From: an uncultured Oscillospiraceae bacterium | Lineage (GTDB): Bacteria; Bacillota; Clostridia; Oscillospirales; Acutalibacteraceae | Length of the DNA stretch: 9,767 bases | Reading direction: 5' to 3' | Assembly: GCA_900556765.1 (NCBI GenBank) | Contig: USQH01000047.1 | Span: 1-9,767, forward strand | Shown: positions 1 to 6,353 of the stretch, in pieces | How the letters are laid out: each line of letters opens with the position of its first letter | Position numbering within the stretch: the first letter of the stretch is position 1 | The notes under the pieces: model-generated | Database searches by the model: none | Told to the model about the DNA's origin: nothing | The model's input: the letters and a program-made list of their open reading frames with translations, nothing else | Made by a program: the position numbers and the translations under genes

Positions 1-8
1 GTAAAACG

Positions 9-21
9 ACTGCTTTGCAGT
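9..21 (-). terminator. Possible weak terminator hairpin at the window edge
   Basis: On the minus strand ACTGC-AAA-GCAGT forms a perfect 5-bp stem with a 3-nt loop, followed by CGTTTT. It lies about 40 nt past the stop of the small gene, a plausible place for transcription to end. The stem is short and the window stops just beyond, so a longer U-tract cannot be judged. Confidence 0.3.
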
Positions 22-38
22 ATACATTTATTCATCCG

Positions 39-62
39 ATAAGCATATCGGCATATGCTTAT
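39..62 (-). repeat. 10-bp perfect inverted repeat spanning the stop codon of the small gene
   Basis: ATAAGCATAT and ATATGCTTAT form a perfect 10-bp stem with a 4-nt loop, and the TAA stop codon of the upstream gene lies in one arm. No U-tract follows on the minus strand, so it is a poor intrinsic terminator. It could protect the mRNA 3' end or assist the weaker hairpin further downstream. These roles are inference. Confidence 0.5.
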
Positions 63-322
63 TTTCCCTCGGGAACCTCTTTGTAAAGATTGAATCGGAA
101 AAGACGCTGTTCATCCTCCGGATCGGTGCAGCGAACGGTTGCCTCGGCGATAAACGCACCGTTTATAATATTTGCCAAACCTGCGAACTGGCACAGCTTT
201 GACTTCAGGTTAAGAACATCGCCCTCAGGCGTTTCAAGAAAAACATCGCCCTTGCAGGTATCAAGAGTGCGTATGAAATCGGCGACGTCAACATTATGCA
301 TTGTCATTTTAGATGTATCCAT
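59..322 (-). CDS. Small conserved-looking protein of unknown function (87 aa)
   Basis: I do not recognise a function. The ATG at 322 is chosen because an ideal AAGGAGG ribosome binding site (331-337) lies 8 nt upstream; a longer frame from 361 would place that site inside the gene. The 87-residue product is acidic and probably cytosolic, with no signal peptide or membrane segment. It has a predicted helix near residues 13-22, a strand-like GDVFLETPEGD stretch (25-35), then LNLKSKLCQ (37-45), a small-residue hydrophobic segment (46-58) and an acidic PEDEQ turn (68-72) before a basic-aromatic end. From memory, similar short proteins with a GD..NLKS.L.Q core occur in many Clostridia, sometimes under the misleading label 'polyA polymerase'; I could not check this. 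It has its own strong promoter just inside the end of metK, so it is probably not controlled by the metK riboswitch. The ribosome binding site and promoter make it a convincing real gene. Confidence 0.85.
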   Translation of the reverse strand: MDTSKMTMHNVDVADFIRTLDTCKGDVFLETPEGDVLNLKSKLCQFAGLANIINGAFIAEATVRCTDPEDEQRLFRFNLYKEVPEGK

Positions 323-386
323 AAATAAATCCTCCTTGTAAGATCGTTCGGTAAAAAACATTTGTTCAATTCACCGCTACACGACC

Positions 387-415
387 ATTATATCAGTCAT
401 TTCAAAATATGTCAA
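387..415 (-). promoter_or_regulatory. Perfect consensus SigA-type promoter for the small gene
   Basis: On the minus strand TTGACA (415-410) and TATAAT (392-387) are separated by exactly 17 nt, a full match to the vegetative consensus. Transcription should start near 380, giving a leader of about 58 nt. The metK stop codon TGA (414-412) lies inside the -35 box, so the two genes abut but the downstream one is transcribed on its own. No terminator is visible between them, so some read-through from metK is also possible. Confidence 0.88.
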
Positions 416-1587
416 CAAAGCGCGGCTTTAAGCTGCTCGATACTGTCGGTAAGCTCCCACGGTAATTCAACATCAGTTCTTCCGACATGACCGTACGCGG
501 CTATTTGACTGTATATCGGACGGCGAAGCTCAAAACGGTTGATTATTGCGGTCGGGCGCAGATCAAAGGTCTTACGAACAGCCTCGGATATCTGCTCATC
601 CGACTTAACGCCGGTGCCGTAGGTATTAACCATGACGGATACCGGATTCGCAACGCCGATGGCATAGGCGAGCTGCACCTCACAGCGGCGAGCCAATCCC
701 GCTGCAACGATATTTTTCGCAACATGGCGCGCGGCGTATGTTGCCGAGCGGTCAACCTTCGTCGGATCCTTTCCGCTGAACGCACCGCCCCCGTGGCATG
801 CATAACCGCCGTAGGTATCGACTATTATCTTGCGTCCCGTAAGTCCGGTGTCGCCGGCAGGACCGCCTATAACAAAACGACCGGTCGGATTGACATAGAT
901 CACGGTATTATCGTCCATCAGTTCGGACGGAATGATCGGCTTTATAACATACTCGATAACGTCGCGTCGAATAGTCTCGATATCTACGCTGTCGGCGTGC
1001 TGAGTCGATACGACGATGGTATCGACACGAAGCGGCTTGTCATCCTCGTACTCAACAGTAACCTGCGTTTTGCCGTCGGGGCGCAGATAATCGAGCTGTC
1101 TCGATTTACGAACATCGGTCAGGCGGCGTGCAAGCGCATGAGCAAGCGAGATCGGCAACGGCATAAGCTCGGCAGTTTCATCGCAGGCGTAGCCGAACAT
1201 AATTCCCTGATCGCCCGCTCCCCTGTCCTCGTCCTCGGCACAGGATGCCTTTTTCTCAAACGAATTGTCCACGCCGAGAGCAATATCAGGCGACTGCTCA
1301 TGGATGCGGACATTCACCTCGCAGGTATTTCCGTTGAAATACTTTTCATCGCTGTCGTAGCCGATATCGCAGATAACCTTTCTTGCGATCTGCTCGTAAT
1401 CGACCTTGGCTGTGGTAGTTATTTCTCCCATAATGGTGACGAAATCGGTAGTGCAAAAGCACTCACAGGCAACGCGCGCCTGCTTGTCCTGCGCAAGAAT
1501 AGCGTCAAGCACGGAATCGGAAATGCGGTCGCAGACCTTATCGGGATGTCCCTCGGTGACCGACTCAGAAGTAAAGAGCTTTTTCAT
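412..1587 (-). CDS. metK: S-adenosylmethionine synthetase (methionine adenosyltransferase)
   Basis: This cytosolic enzyme makes S-adenosylmethionine from methionine and ATP, releasing phosphate and pyrophosphate; it supplies the methyl donor used by PrmA, encoded just upstream. At 391 residues it has the normal family length and starts MKKLFTSESVTEGHPDK, with the ATP-site His14 and Asp16/Lys17. The first signature GAGDQGIMFGYA lies at 123-134 and the phosphate-binding loop GGGAFSGKDPTKVDRS at 266-281. A GAGGGG-like site (GAGGGG, 6 nt before the ATG) fixes the start. The gene is transcribed from its own promoter and controlled by a SAM-I riboswitch and terminator in a leader of about 200 nt, so its product represses its own synthesis. 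The gene looks intact, with no missing motif. Identification is essentially certain. Confidence 0.98.
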   Translation of the reverse strand: MKKLFTSESVTEGHPDKVCDRISDSVLDAILAQDKQARVACECFCTTDFVTIMGEITTTAKVDYEQIARKVICDIGYDSDEKYFNGNTCEVNVRIHEQSPDIALGVDNSFEKKASCAEDEDRGAGDQGIMFGYACDETAELMPLPISLAHALARRLTDVRKSRQLDYLRPDGKTQVTVEYEDDKPLRVDTIVVSTQHADSVDIETIRRDVIEYVIKPIIPSELMDDNTVIYVNPTGRFVIGGPAGDTGLTGRKIIVDTYGGYACHGGGAFSGKDPTKVDRSATYAARHVAKNIVAAGLARRCEVQLAYAIGVANPVSVMVNTYGTGVKSDEQISEAVRKTFDLRPTAIINRFELRRPIYSQIAAYGHVGRTDVELPWELTDSIEQLKAALC

Positions 1588-1621
1588 AGTGTACCCCTCA
1601 TATCACATAAATATAAATTTT

Positions 1622-1662
1622 GACAAAAAGTAAACCCGCATACTCTCAATCAAGCAGCGGGT
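1622..1662 (-). terminator. Intrinsic terminator of the metK riboswitch
   Basis: ACCCGC (1662-1657) pairs perfectly with GCGGGT (1639-1634) across a 17-nt loop, and the 3' arm is followed by TTACTTTTTG. It lies 7 nt after the aptamer and 34 nt before the metK start codon, as expected for the expression platform of an S-box leader. The loop and 5' arm also contain CCGC-TG-CTTGAT, complementary to the 5' end of the aptamer (see findings). Confidence 0.85.
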
Positions 1663-1669
1663 ATAAAAA

Positions 1670-1772
1670 CCTCATCTCTCGGGCGGTACCGCCCGCAGGA
1701 ATTGGCACCTTGCCGAAAAAGGCAGGTTGCCGGGCATCACAGGGCCTGTTCCCTCCGCCGCTCTTGATAAAG
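1670..1772 (-). ncRNA. SAM-I (S-box) riboswitch aptamer
   Basis: The minus strand carries the S-box core in order: CTTTATC (5' P1 strand, 1772-1766), AAGAGCGGCGGAGGGA, then AGGCCC, TGATGCCCGGCAACC, GGTGCCAATTCCTGC, the P4 hairpin made of the self-complementary GGGCGGTACCGCCC, GAGA, and GATGAGG (1676-1670), which closes P1 over 7 bp including two G-U pairs. The GGAGGGA, GCCCGGCAACC and GGTGCCAATTCC blocks are the hallmark conserved elements of this class. In the known mechanism SAM binding stabilises P1 and lets the downstream terminator form, shutting off metK. The position directly before metK fits this exactly. Confidence 0.97.
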
Positions 1773-1793
1773 TATACTATTCAGTTCAAATAT

Positions 1794-1821
1794 ATTCTAA
1801 CATAAACAACGCGATTGTCAA
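1794..1821 (-). promoter_or_regulatory. metK promoter with extended -10
   Basis: TTGACA (1821-1816) and TAGAAT (1799-1794) are 16 nt apart on the minus strand, and TGT directly precedes the -10 box, giving an extended -10. Transcription would begin near 1787, about 15 nt ahead of the riboswitch P1 helix. No clear terminator lies between the prfB stop (1873) and this promoter, so prfB transcripts may also run into the metK leader. Confidence 0.78.
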
Positions 1822-1872
1822 CAGCTTTTTTCTGCATAATGGATTTCTGCTTATAAATCGTTAAAACGTCTC

Positions 1873-3003
1873 TCAGTCGTCGTTGTATTCACCGAGCTTG
1901 CCGAGACTTTCCGCTTTAAGAAACGCATTTATAAACCCGTCAATATCGCCGTCCATCACCGCGTTAATATTTCCGTTTTCAAATCCGGTGCGGTGATCCT
2001 TGACAAGGGTGTACGGCATGAATACATAGGAACGTATCTGTGAGCCCCACGCTATCTCCTTCTGCACGCCCTTAATATCCTCGATCTTATCCAAATGCTC
2101 GCGTTCCTTTATCTCAAGCAGTTTGGATTTAAGCATTTTCATGCACATATCTCTGTTCTGGAACTGGCTGCGTTCATTCTGACAGGCAACAACAATGCCG
2201 GTCGGTATATGTGTCAGACGAACGGCTGAGGAGGTCTTGTTTACCTTCTGACCGCCAGCTCCGCTGGAACGGAACACGTCCATTTTTATATCCTCGGGTT
2301 TGATCTCGATTTCAATATCATCGTCAATCTCCGGCATTACCTCCAGTGACGCAAACGATGTATGGCGGCGACCCGACGCATCAAACGGAGACACGCGAAC
2401 AAGACGGTGAACACCGACTTCGCTGCGCAAAAATCCGTAAGCGTTGAGTCCCTCGATCTCAAGTACCGCACTTTTAAGTCCTGCTTCTTCGCCGTCGAGC
2501 GAGTCAATAAGAGTAGCCTTAAAGTTATGACGTTCTGCCCAATGGCAGTACATACGGTAAAGCATCTGTACCCAGTCCTGTGCCTCGGTGCCGCCGGCTC
2601 CGGCGTGGAATGTCAAGATCGCGTTTTTGGAGTCGTATTCGCCCGACAGCAAAGTTGTCAGACGCATATCCTCAATAGTCTTGATAACGCGGTCAACACC
2701 CTCGATAACTTCATCGAGCATCGACAGATCCTCTTCCTCATCGGCAAGCTCGATAAGCGTAAGCGTGTCGTCATAATCGCTTTTCAGCTTGTCGTACGCC
2801 TCTATTTTATTCTTTAACTGAGCAATCTTGCGAAGCACCTTTTGGGAATTTTCAACGTCGTCCCAAAATCCATTTTCAGCCGACTGTGCCTCCAACTTTT
2901 CCTGCTCCTTGCGAAGTAAATCAAGTCCGAGCGCACCCGCAAGCTCGGTCAGCACCTTTTCGTTTTCGGTAAGGCGCAGACGCTGCTCCTCATACTGTAT
3001 CAT
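1873..3003 (-). CDS. prfB: Peptide chain release factor 2 (RF2), without programmed frameshift
   Basis: RF2 recognises UAA and UGA stop codons in the ribosomal A site and triggers release of the finished peptide. The 376-residue protein has an N-terminal helical domain (about 1-110), the HAGAGGTEAQDW segment (133-144), the SPF stop-codon recognition tripeptide (205-207) that separates RF2 from RF1, and the catalytic GGQ loop at 250-252, whose Gln is the usual PrmC methylation target. The ATG at 3003 follows GGAGGA by 7 nt. The gene starts 15 nt after the prmA stop, whose end nearly touches that ribosome binding site, so the two are probably translationally coupled. Unusually for prfB, the frame is open throughout: residues Leu27-Asp28 (CTT GAT, 2925-2920) occupy the place where many bacteria have CTT TGA C and shift frame to autoregulate RF2. 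The C-terminus is acidic and slightly long (GKLGEYNDD). Confidence 0.97.
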   Translation of the reverse strand: MIQYEEQRLRLTENEKVLTELAGALGLDLLRKEQEKLEAQSAENGFWDDVENSQKVLRKIAQLKNKIEAYDKLKSDYDDTLTLIELADEEEDLSMLDEVIEGVDRVIKTIEDMRLTTLLSGEYDSKNAILTFHAGAGGTEAQDWVQMLYRMYCHWAERHNFKATLIDSLDGEEAGLKSAVLEIEGLNAYGFLRSEVGVHRLVRVSPFDASGRRHTSFASLEVMPEIDDDIEIEIKPEDIKMDVFRSSGAGGQKVNKTSSAVRLTHIPTGIVVACQNERSQFQNRDMCMKMLKSKLLEIKEREHLDKIEDIKGVQKEIAWGSQIRSYVFMPYTLVKDHRTGFENGNINAVMDGDIDGFINAFLKAESLGKLGEYNDD

Positions 3004-3018
3004 AAATGAATCCTCCGT

Positions 3019-3939
3019 TCACTTTCTTTCGGCAACAAGCGCGACCCAGCCGCCGCTCGTTTTGCGGTCGATAATTTTCAGCCCGCATCGGTCGATAGCG
3101 GCGGTAACATCCTGTTCGCGGATATCAACGATACCCGAGCAAATGAACAGTCCGCCGTCAGCCATATAATCAGTGACATTTTTGCAAAGAGAAATAATAA
3201 CATCAGCTACTATATTAGCACATATTATATCATATTTTCCACTGATTTTCTCGGTTAAATCACCGCAGATAAATTCCGTTTTGTCGGAAACGCCGTTCAG
3301 CGCGGCGTTTTCGGTAGCAACGCGCACCGCCATTGCGTCAATATCTACGCCGACGGCACTGCTCGTTCCGAGTATCACAGACGATATAGCAAGTATACCG
3401 CTTCCACAGCCGATGTCAAGCAATTTTTCGCCGCCGGTGATGATGCTGTCAAGCGCCGTAAGGCACAGCTTTGTAGTATCGTGCGTTCCTGTACCGAAAG
3501 CGGCTCCGGGATCAATAGAAAGCACGGTACGCCCCTGCTTGTTATCATAATGCTCCCACGACGGGCAAACCGCCAGGCGGTTACCGATCTCGATGGGTTT
3601 AAAGTACTTTTTCCAGTTCTCTGCCCAATCGGTCTCCTTAATAGTCGAGCTGTCTATGTGATGAGCAATGCCCTCCGCCGTCAGGCGCTCGGACAGATAG
3701 CTCAATGCTTCGGAGGGGTTATCCTCCTCGCTGATATAAATATGTATCACGGCGAGCGAGCGATCCTTTGCGACCAGTTCTTCATCGATCAGATCGATAT
3801 GTGCGATTTTAAGAGCCATCGGCTCCAGGTCGGAATAATCCTCAATATAAATACCGTACGGAACGGTCATATTTGCTATGGCGGCGGCGCGATCCACATC
3901 GGCGCAACCGAGTTCAATTTTAATTTCAGTCCAGTTCAT
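3019..3939 (-). CDS. prmA: Ribosomal protein L11 methyltransferase
   Basis: PrmA transfers methyl groups from S-adenosylmethionine to ribosomal protein L11 (several sites in E. coli). The 306-residue product has the N-terminal substrate-recognition domain (about 1-100), the linker TDWAENWKKYFKP (103-115), then a class I methyltransferase domain: DPGAAFGTGTH (143-153), the SAM-binding motif LDIGCGSGILA (174-184), acidic GVDIDAMAV (197-205), and CANIVAD (240-246), matching the family ANILA active-site motif. The ATG at 3939 is preferred because GGAGATGGA precedes it and MNWTEIKIEL matches the usual start; a longer frame to 3990 only adds unrelated residues. It is 15 nt upstream of prfB and presumably co-transcribed. 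I see no convincing promoter between it and the ftsZ terminator. A related protein methyltransferase function cannot be fully excluded, but family membership is clear. Confidence 0.95.
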   Translation of the reverse strand: MNWTEIKIELGCADVDRAAAIANMTVPYGIYIEDYSDLEPMALKIAHIDLIDEELVAKDRSLAVIHIYISEEDNPSEALSYLSERLTAEGIAHHIDSSTIKETDWAENWKKYFKPIEIGNRLAVCPSWEHYDNKQGRTVLSIDPGAAFGTGTHDTTKLCLTALDSIITGGEKLLDIGCGSGILAISSVILGTSSAVGVDIDAMAVRVATENAALNGVSDKTEFICGDLTEKISGKYDIICANIVADVIISLCKNVTDYMADGGLFICSGIVDIREQDVTAAIDRCGLKIIDRKTSGGWVALVAERK

Positions 3940-4001
3940 TATTCCATCTCCATAAAAGATAGGTATGCACAAAAGCGAAGTTTGCAACATAAGCGTATTG
4001 A

Positions 4002-4124
4002 CTACAGAAAAAGACGTATGCGATACGAGCGTGTCGCCTACACAAAAAATGACGCGTGCGATACGAGCGTGTCATCTACACAAAAAATGACGCGTGCAAT
4101 ACGAGCGTGTCATCTACACAAAAC
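4002..4124. repeat. Three tandem copies of a 38-bp repeat with internal palindrome
   Basis: Copies lie at 4002-4039, 4040-4077 and 4078-4115, followed by a 9-bp partial copy. Copies 2 and 3 differ at one base (4061 region, GCGATACG versus GCAATACG); copy 1 is more diverged at its left end and at its last bases. Each copy contains an imperfect palindrome of about 27 nt, GACGCG...GCGTGTC, followed on the minus strand by TTTTTTG. Read as plus-strand RNA, copy 2 can form nine consecutive pairs including G-U wobbles; on the minus strand those wobbles become mismatches. The array fills most of the prmA-ftsZ gap. There are no unique spacers. Function unknown. Confidence 0.9.
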
Positions 4125-4157
4125 AAAAGACCGCAACATAAATATTGTGGTCTTTTG
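4124..4157 (-). terminator. Intrinsic terminator after ftsZ
   Basis: CAAAAGACC.CAA and TTG.GGTCTTTTG form a 13-position stem with one internal mismatch (A-C on the minus strand, a G-U wobble on the plus strand), 24 nt past the ftsZ stop codon. The minus strand continues GTTTTGTG after the TTTT of the arm. The A-rich and T-rich ends would let it work in both directions. Confidence 0.78.
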
Positions 4158-4181
4158 TCATTATGTTTGTAGCAAATAATT

Positions 4182-5243
4182 TTACTTATTAAACATGCTC
4201 ATGATGTCGGTAAACTCGCCGTCATCAGCACTTGAATCTGTGTCAAGCATCTTAAACAGATCATCGTTTTTACCGTAGCCAGCTTTTACATTGCCGAAGT
4301 TGGTGGCAATAACGGTCATGCGCATTTCATCGTTGAGGTTGCTGTCAAGCGAAACACCCCAAATGATGTTTGCTTCCTCGTGAGCGGTCTGTGCAACGAT
4401 GGATGATGCAAGCTCTACATCCTCCAGTCCGATATCCTCGGAGGCGGTAATGTTGATGATAACGCCGCGCGCGCCCTTCATGTCGGTCTCGATAAGCGGG
4501 CTGCTGATAGCCGCCTTCGCGCAAGCTTCAGCCTTGTCACGACCGGAAGCGGTACCTACGCCCATATGAGCATAGCCGGAATCCTTCATTACAGCGGTAA
4601 CATCGGCAAAGTCAAGGTTGATGTAAGCGGGAACACTGACCAGCTCGGATACGCTTTGAACGCCCTGACGCAGAACGTCATCGGCAATGATGAACGCATT
4701 TTTCAGAGTGATTTTTTCCTCGGAAACAAACTTCAGACGCTCGTTCGGGATAACGATAAGGCTGTCGACATGCTCAGCAAGAGCGGCGATACCCTTTTCC
4801 GCCTGCTCCATGCGAAGCTTGCCCTCAAAGCTGAAAGGCTTGGTAACGATACCGACGGTAAGGATGCCCATGTCTTTAGCAATCTCGGCAACAATAGGAG
4901 CGGCGCCTGTGCCGGTGCCGCCGCCCATACCGGCGGTGATGAATACCATATCGGTGCCCTTCAGAGCGGCAGTAATCTCGTCACGCGACTCCTCGGCGGC
5001 TTTCTGACCAACCTCGGGCTTGGCGCCTGCGCCGTGACCGCGTGTTGACTTTTCGCCGATCTGAATCTTATGTGTAGCTTTGGAAAGAAGAAGCGCGGCA
5101 GCATCGGTGTTAACAGCGATGAATTCTACGCCCTGTACTCCGGCATCAACCATGCGGTTTACGGCATTGCCGCCGCCTCCGCCGACACCGACGACTTTAA
5201 TCTGAACAACATCTTCAAGTTCGTTTGCAATTTCAAAAGGCAT
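4182..5243 (-). CDS. ftsZ: Cell division GTPase FtsZ
   Basis: FtsZ is the tubulin homologue that polymerises into the Z-ring at midcell and organises septum synthesis. The 353-residue protein shows the N-terminal GVGGGGGNAVNRM loop (19-31), the tubulin-signature GGGTGTG (107-113) that binds GTP phosphates, and the T7 synergy loop NLDFADV (209-215), which completes the active site of the next subunit. The folded core ends near VIATNFG (311-317). The linker is very short (about 25 residues), and the tail ends GEFTDIMSMFNK rather than the common DIPxFLR-type peptide bound by FtsA, SepF and other partners, so partner binding may differ. The ATG follows GGGAGGA by 7 nt. The gene has its own candidate promoter and a terminator, and no ftsA is adjacent. 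Identity is certain; the tail is its unusual part. Confidence 0.98.
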   Translation of the reverse strand: MPFEIANELEDVVQIKVVGVGGGGGNAVNRMVDAGVQGVEFIAVNTDAAALLLSKATHKIQIGEKSTRGHGAGAKPEVGQKAAEESRDEITAALKGTDMVFITAGMGGGTGTGAAPIVAEIAKDMGILTVGIVTKPFSFEGKLRMEQAEKGIAALAEHVDSLIVIPNERLKFVSEEKITLKNAFIIADDVLRQGVQSVSELVSVPAYINLDFADVTAVMKDSGYAHMGVGTASGRDKAEACAKAAISSPLIETDMKGARGVIINITASEDIGLEDVELASSIVAQTAHEEANIIWGVSLDSNLNDEMRMTVIATNFGNVKAGYGKNDDLFKMLDTDSSADDGEFTDIMSMFNK

Positions 5244-5343
5244 TATTTTGTCCTCCCGTTTTGTTTATAGTCATGTATTTTAATTGATATTTTTATCAGT
5301 TCAAAAGAACCCATTTAGCGGATTGCATCACGCTGTGCTAATT

Positions 5344-5372
5344 ATAATAACATAATTATAATTAAATTTCAA
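5344..5372 (-). promoter_or_regulatory. Candidate ftsZ promoter
   Basis: TTGAAA (5372-5367) and TATTAT (5349-5344) are 17 nt apart on the minus strand, with TGT before the -10 box (extended -10). It sits in a very AT-rich stretch, which makes chance matches more likely. Transcription from here would give a leader of about 95 nt containing two small palindromes, GTTC-TTTT-GAAC and TGATA-AAAA-TATCA, whose role is unknown. Confidence 0.65.
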
Positions 5373-5467
5373 TACAATATAAATGAGAAAATTGCGATTT
5401 CCTCGCTTTTTATAGCCGTAATTTGCTATTTTTTAAATATTTTGAACATTTTCGGGTTCACTTGTTA

Positions 5468-5497
5468 ATAACACAAGTTCTAACGAACTTGTGTTAT
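5468..5497 (-). terminator. Perfect 13-bp inverted repeat after ftsQ, probable terminator
   Basis: TAACACAAGTTC-type arms pair perfectly over 13 bp with a 4-nt loop, starting 10 nt past the ftsQ stop codon. The position suits the end of the ftsW-murG-murA-ftsQ transcript. However, the sequence after the minus-strand arm (TAACAAGTG) lacks a U-tract, and the stem is AT-rich, so an mRNA-stabilising hairpin or a protein-binding palindrome is also possible. Confidence 0.5.
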
Positions 5498-5507
5498 ATT
5501 CACATGA

Positions 5508-6353
5508 TTATTCTGCTTGTTTAGATTCAATTTTTAGCCCGCTGTCCTTTATCGACTCCTGCGTGTAATAGCTTTCGGTGTTTTTGTCGACAAGATACTT
5601 TAAATTGATCGTACCCTCTGCCTCGTCGCCGTATTTTGACAGCACGCTTTCCACTACCTTTGCTCCGCTTTTTAATTTTTCTTCCAGGTTCTCAGTAGTA
5701 CCTATATCCAGTAACAGTCGATTATCATACACAAGTTTAATATTTACGGAGCTGGAAAAACTGACTACTGTGATATTGTCCAAACTGCTGTTTTTGATTG
5801 CATTATTCATCTCGTCATAGACATATTTAATCTTTTCATCCATAACGATATTGCTGCCGGTCTTTGCCTGCTTTATCGGAACTTTGTAAAGTGTGCTTCC
5901 CGAAACATACTCGTCAACGATCTCAAGCACCTTGCCCTTACATGTCAAAGCATACTTATCGTTAACGCTGAATATCCCGTCAGCCTTAGCCTCGGCAACG
6001 TTGATTTCAAAAGTGTTCGGGAATTTGCGCTTAACCTTGGCGGTATAAATATACGGAAGCTTTGACTCGACCTTTGCCGATGCCGATTTTACATCCGTTT
6101 TAATCAAATTATCGCCGATATCCAGCCCCGAAGCGTCAATAATCTGCTCCTTTGTATAGTGCTGACATTTGCCGGACACAACAATTTCGGACGCATTAAA
6201 AAGGACAGTGAAAGACAGAGCCATGAACAGCGACACAATGACCAACAAAAGAAATATATATATCAGTATATTGGAACCGCCGCGACGCGCCTTTTTGCGA
6301 CGAGCGGCTGATCGATTGGATTTGCTAATCTGCTTTTTTTGACGGTCTGTCAT
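5508..6353 (-). CDS. ftsQ: Cell division protein FtsQ/DivIB (POTRA domain)
   Basis: FtsQ/DivIB is a bitopic membrane protein that, with FtsL and FtsB/DivIC, links the early divisome to the septal synthase FtsW and its partner penicillin-binding protein. The 281-residue product begins with a strongly basic cytoplasmic tail (residues 4-24, rich in Lys and Arg), has one membrane segment at about 28-52, and then an FtsQ-type POTRA domain (about 54-121: FNASEIVVSG, the YTKEQIIDASGLDIGDNL region, KRKFPNTFEINVAEA). The remainder is the extracytoplasmic beta domain with a charged C-terminus. The ATG at 6353 lies inside the end of murA, 29 nt overlapping, preceded by AGAGAGG at 7 nt, so its translation is probably coupled to murA. 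Sequence is poorly conserved, as usual for this family, so the call rests on domain order and position. Codons are more AT-rich than in murA. Gram-positive annotations may use divIB. Confidence 0.9.
   Translation of the reverse strand: MTDRQKKQISKSNRSAARRKKARRGGSNILIYIFLLLVIVSLFMALSFTVLFNASEIVVSGKCQHYTKEQIIDASGLDIGDNLIKTDVKSASAKVESKLPYIYTAKVKRKFPNTFEINVAEAKADGIFSVNDKYALTCKGKVLEIVDEYVSGSTLYKVPIKQAKTGSNIVMDEKIKYVYDEMNNAIKNSSLDNITVVSFSSSVNIKLVYDNRLLLDIGTTENLEEKLKSGAKVVESVLSKYGDEAEGTINLKYLVDKNTESYYTQESIKDSGLKIESKQAE

Noticed and set aside
487..1623. 378-residue open frame on the plus strand
   Set aside because: It is antisense to metK throughout, whose motifs are complete, and it lacks a recognisable domain; it is a shadow frame.
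3940..3990. N-terminal extension of PrmA
   Set aside because: The added residues do not resemble the family, and the ATG at 3939 has a good ribosome binding site within the extension.
3940..4001. Promoter for prmA-prfB (TTGCAA with TACCTA at 16 nt)
   Set aside because: Both boxes match the consensus poorly; I cannot support a promoter here, although one is expected after the ftsZ terminator.
4002..4124. CRISPR array
   Set aside because: The copies are directly adjacent with no unique spacers, and no cas gene is present.
3481..4179. 232-residue open frame on the plus strand running through the 38-bp repeats
   Set aside because: Most of it is antisense to prmA, and the remainder only translates the tandem repeat; no family resemblance.
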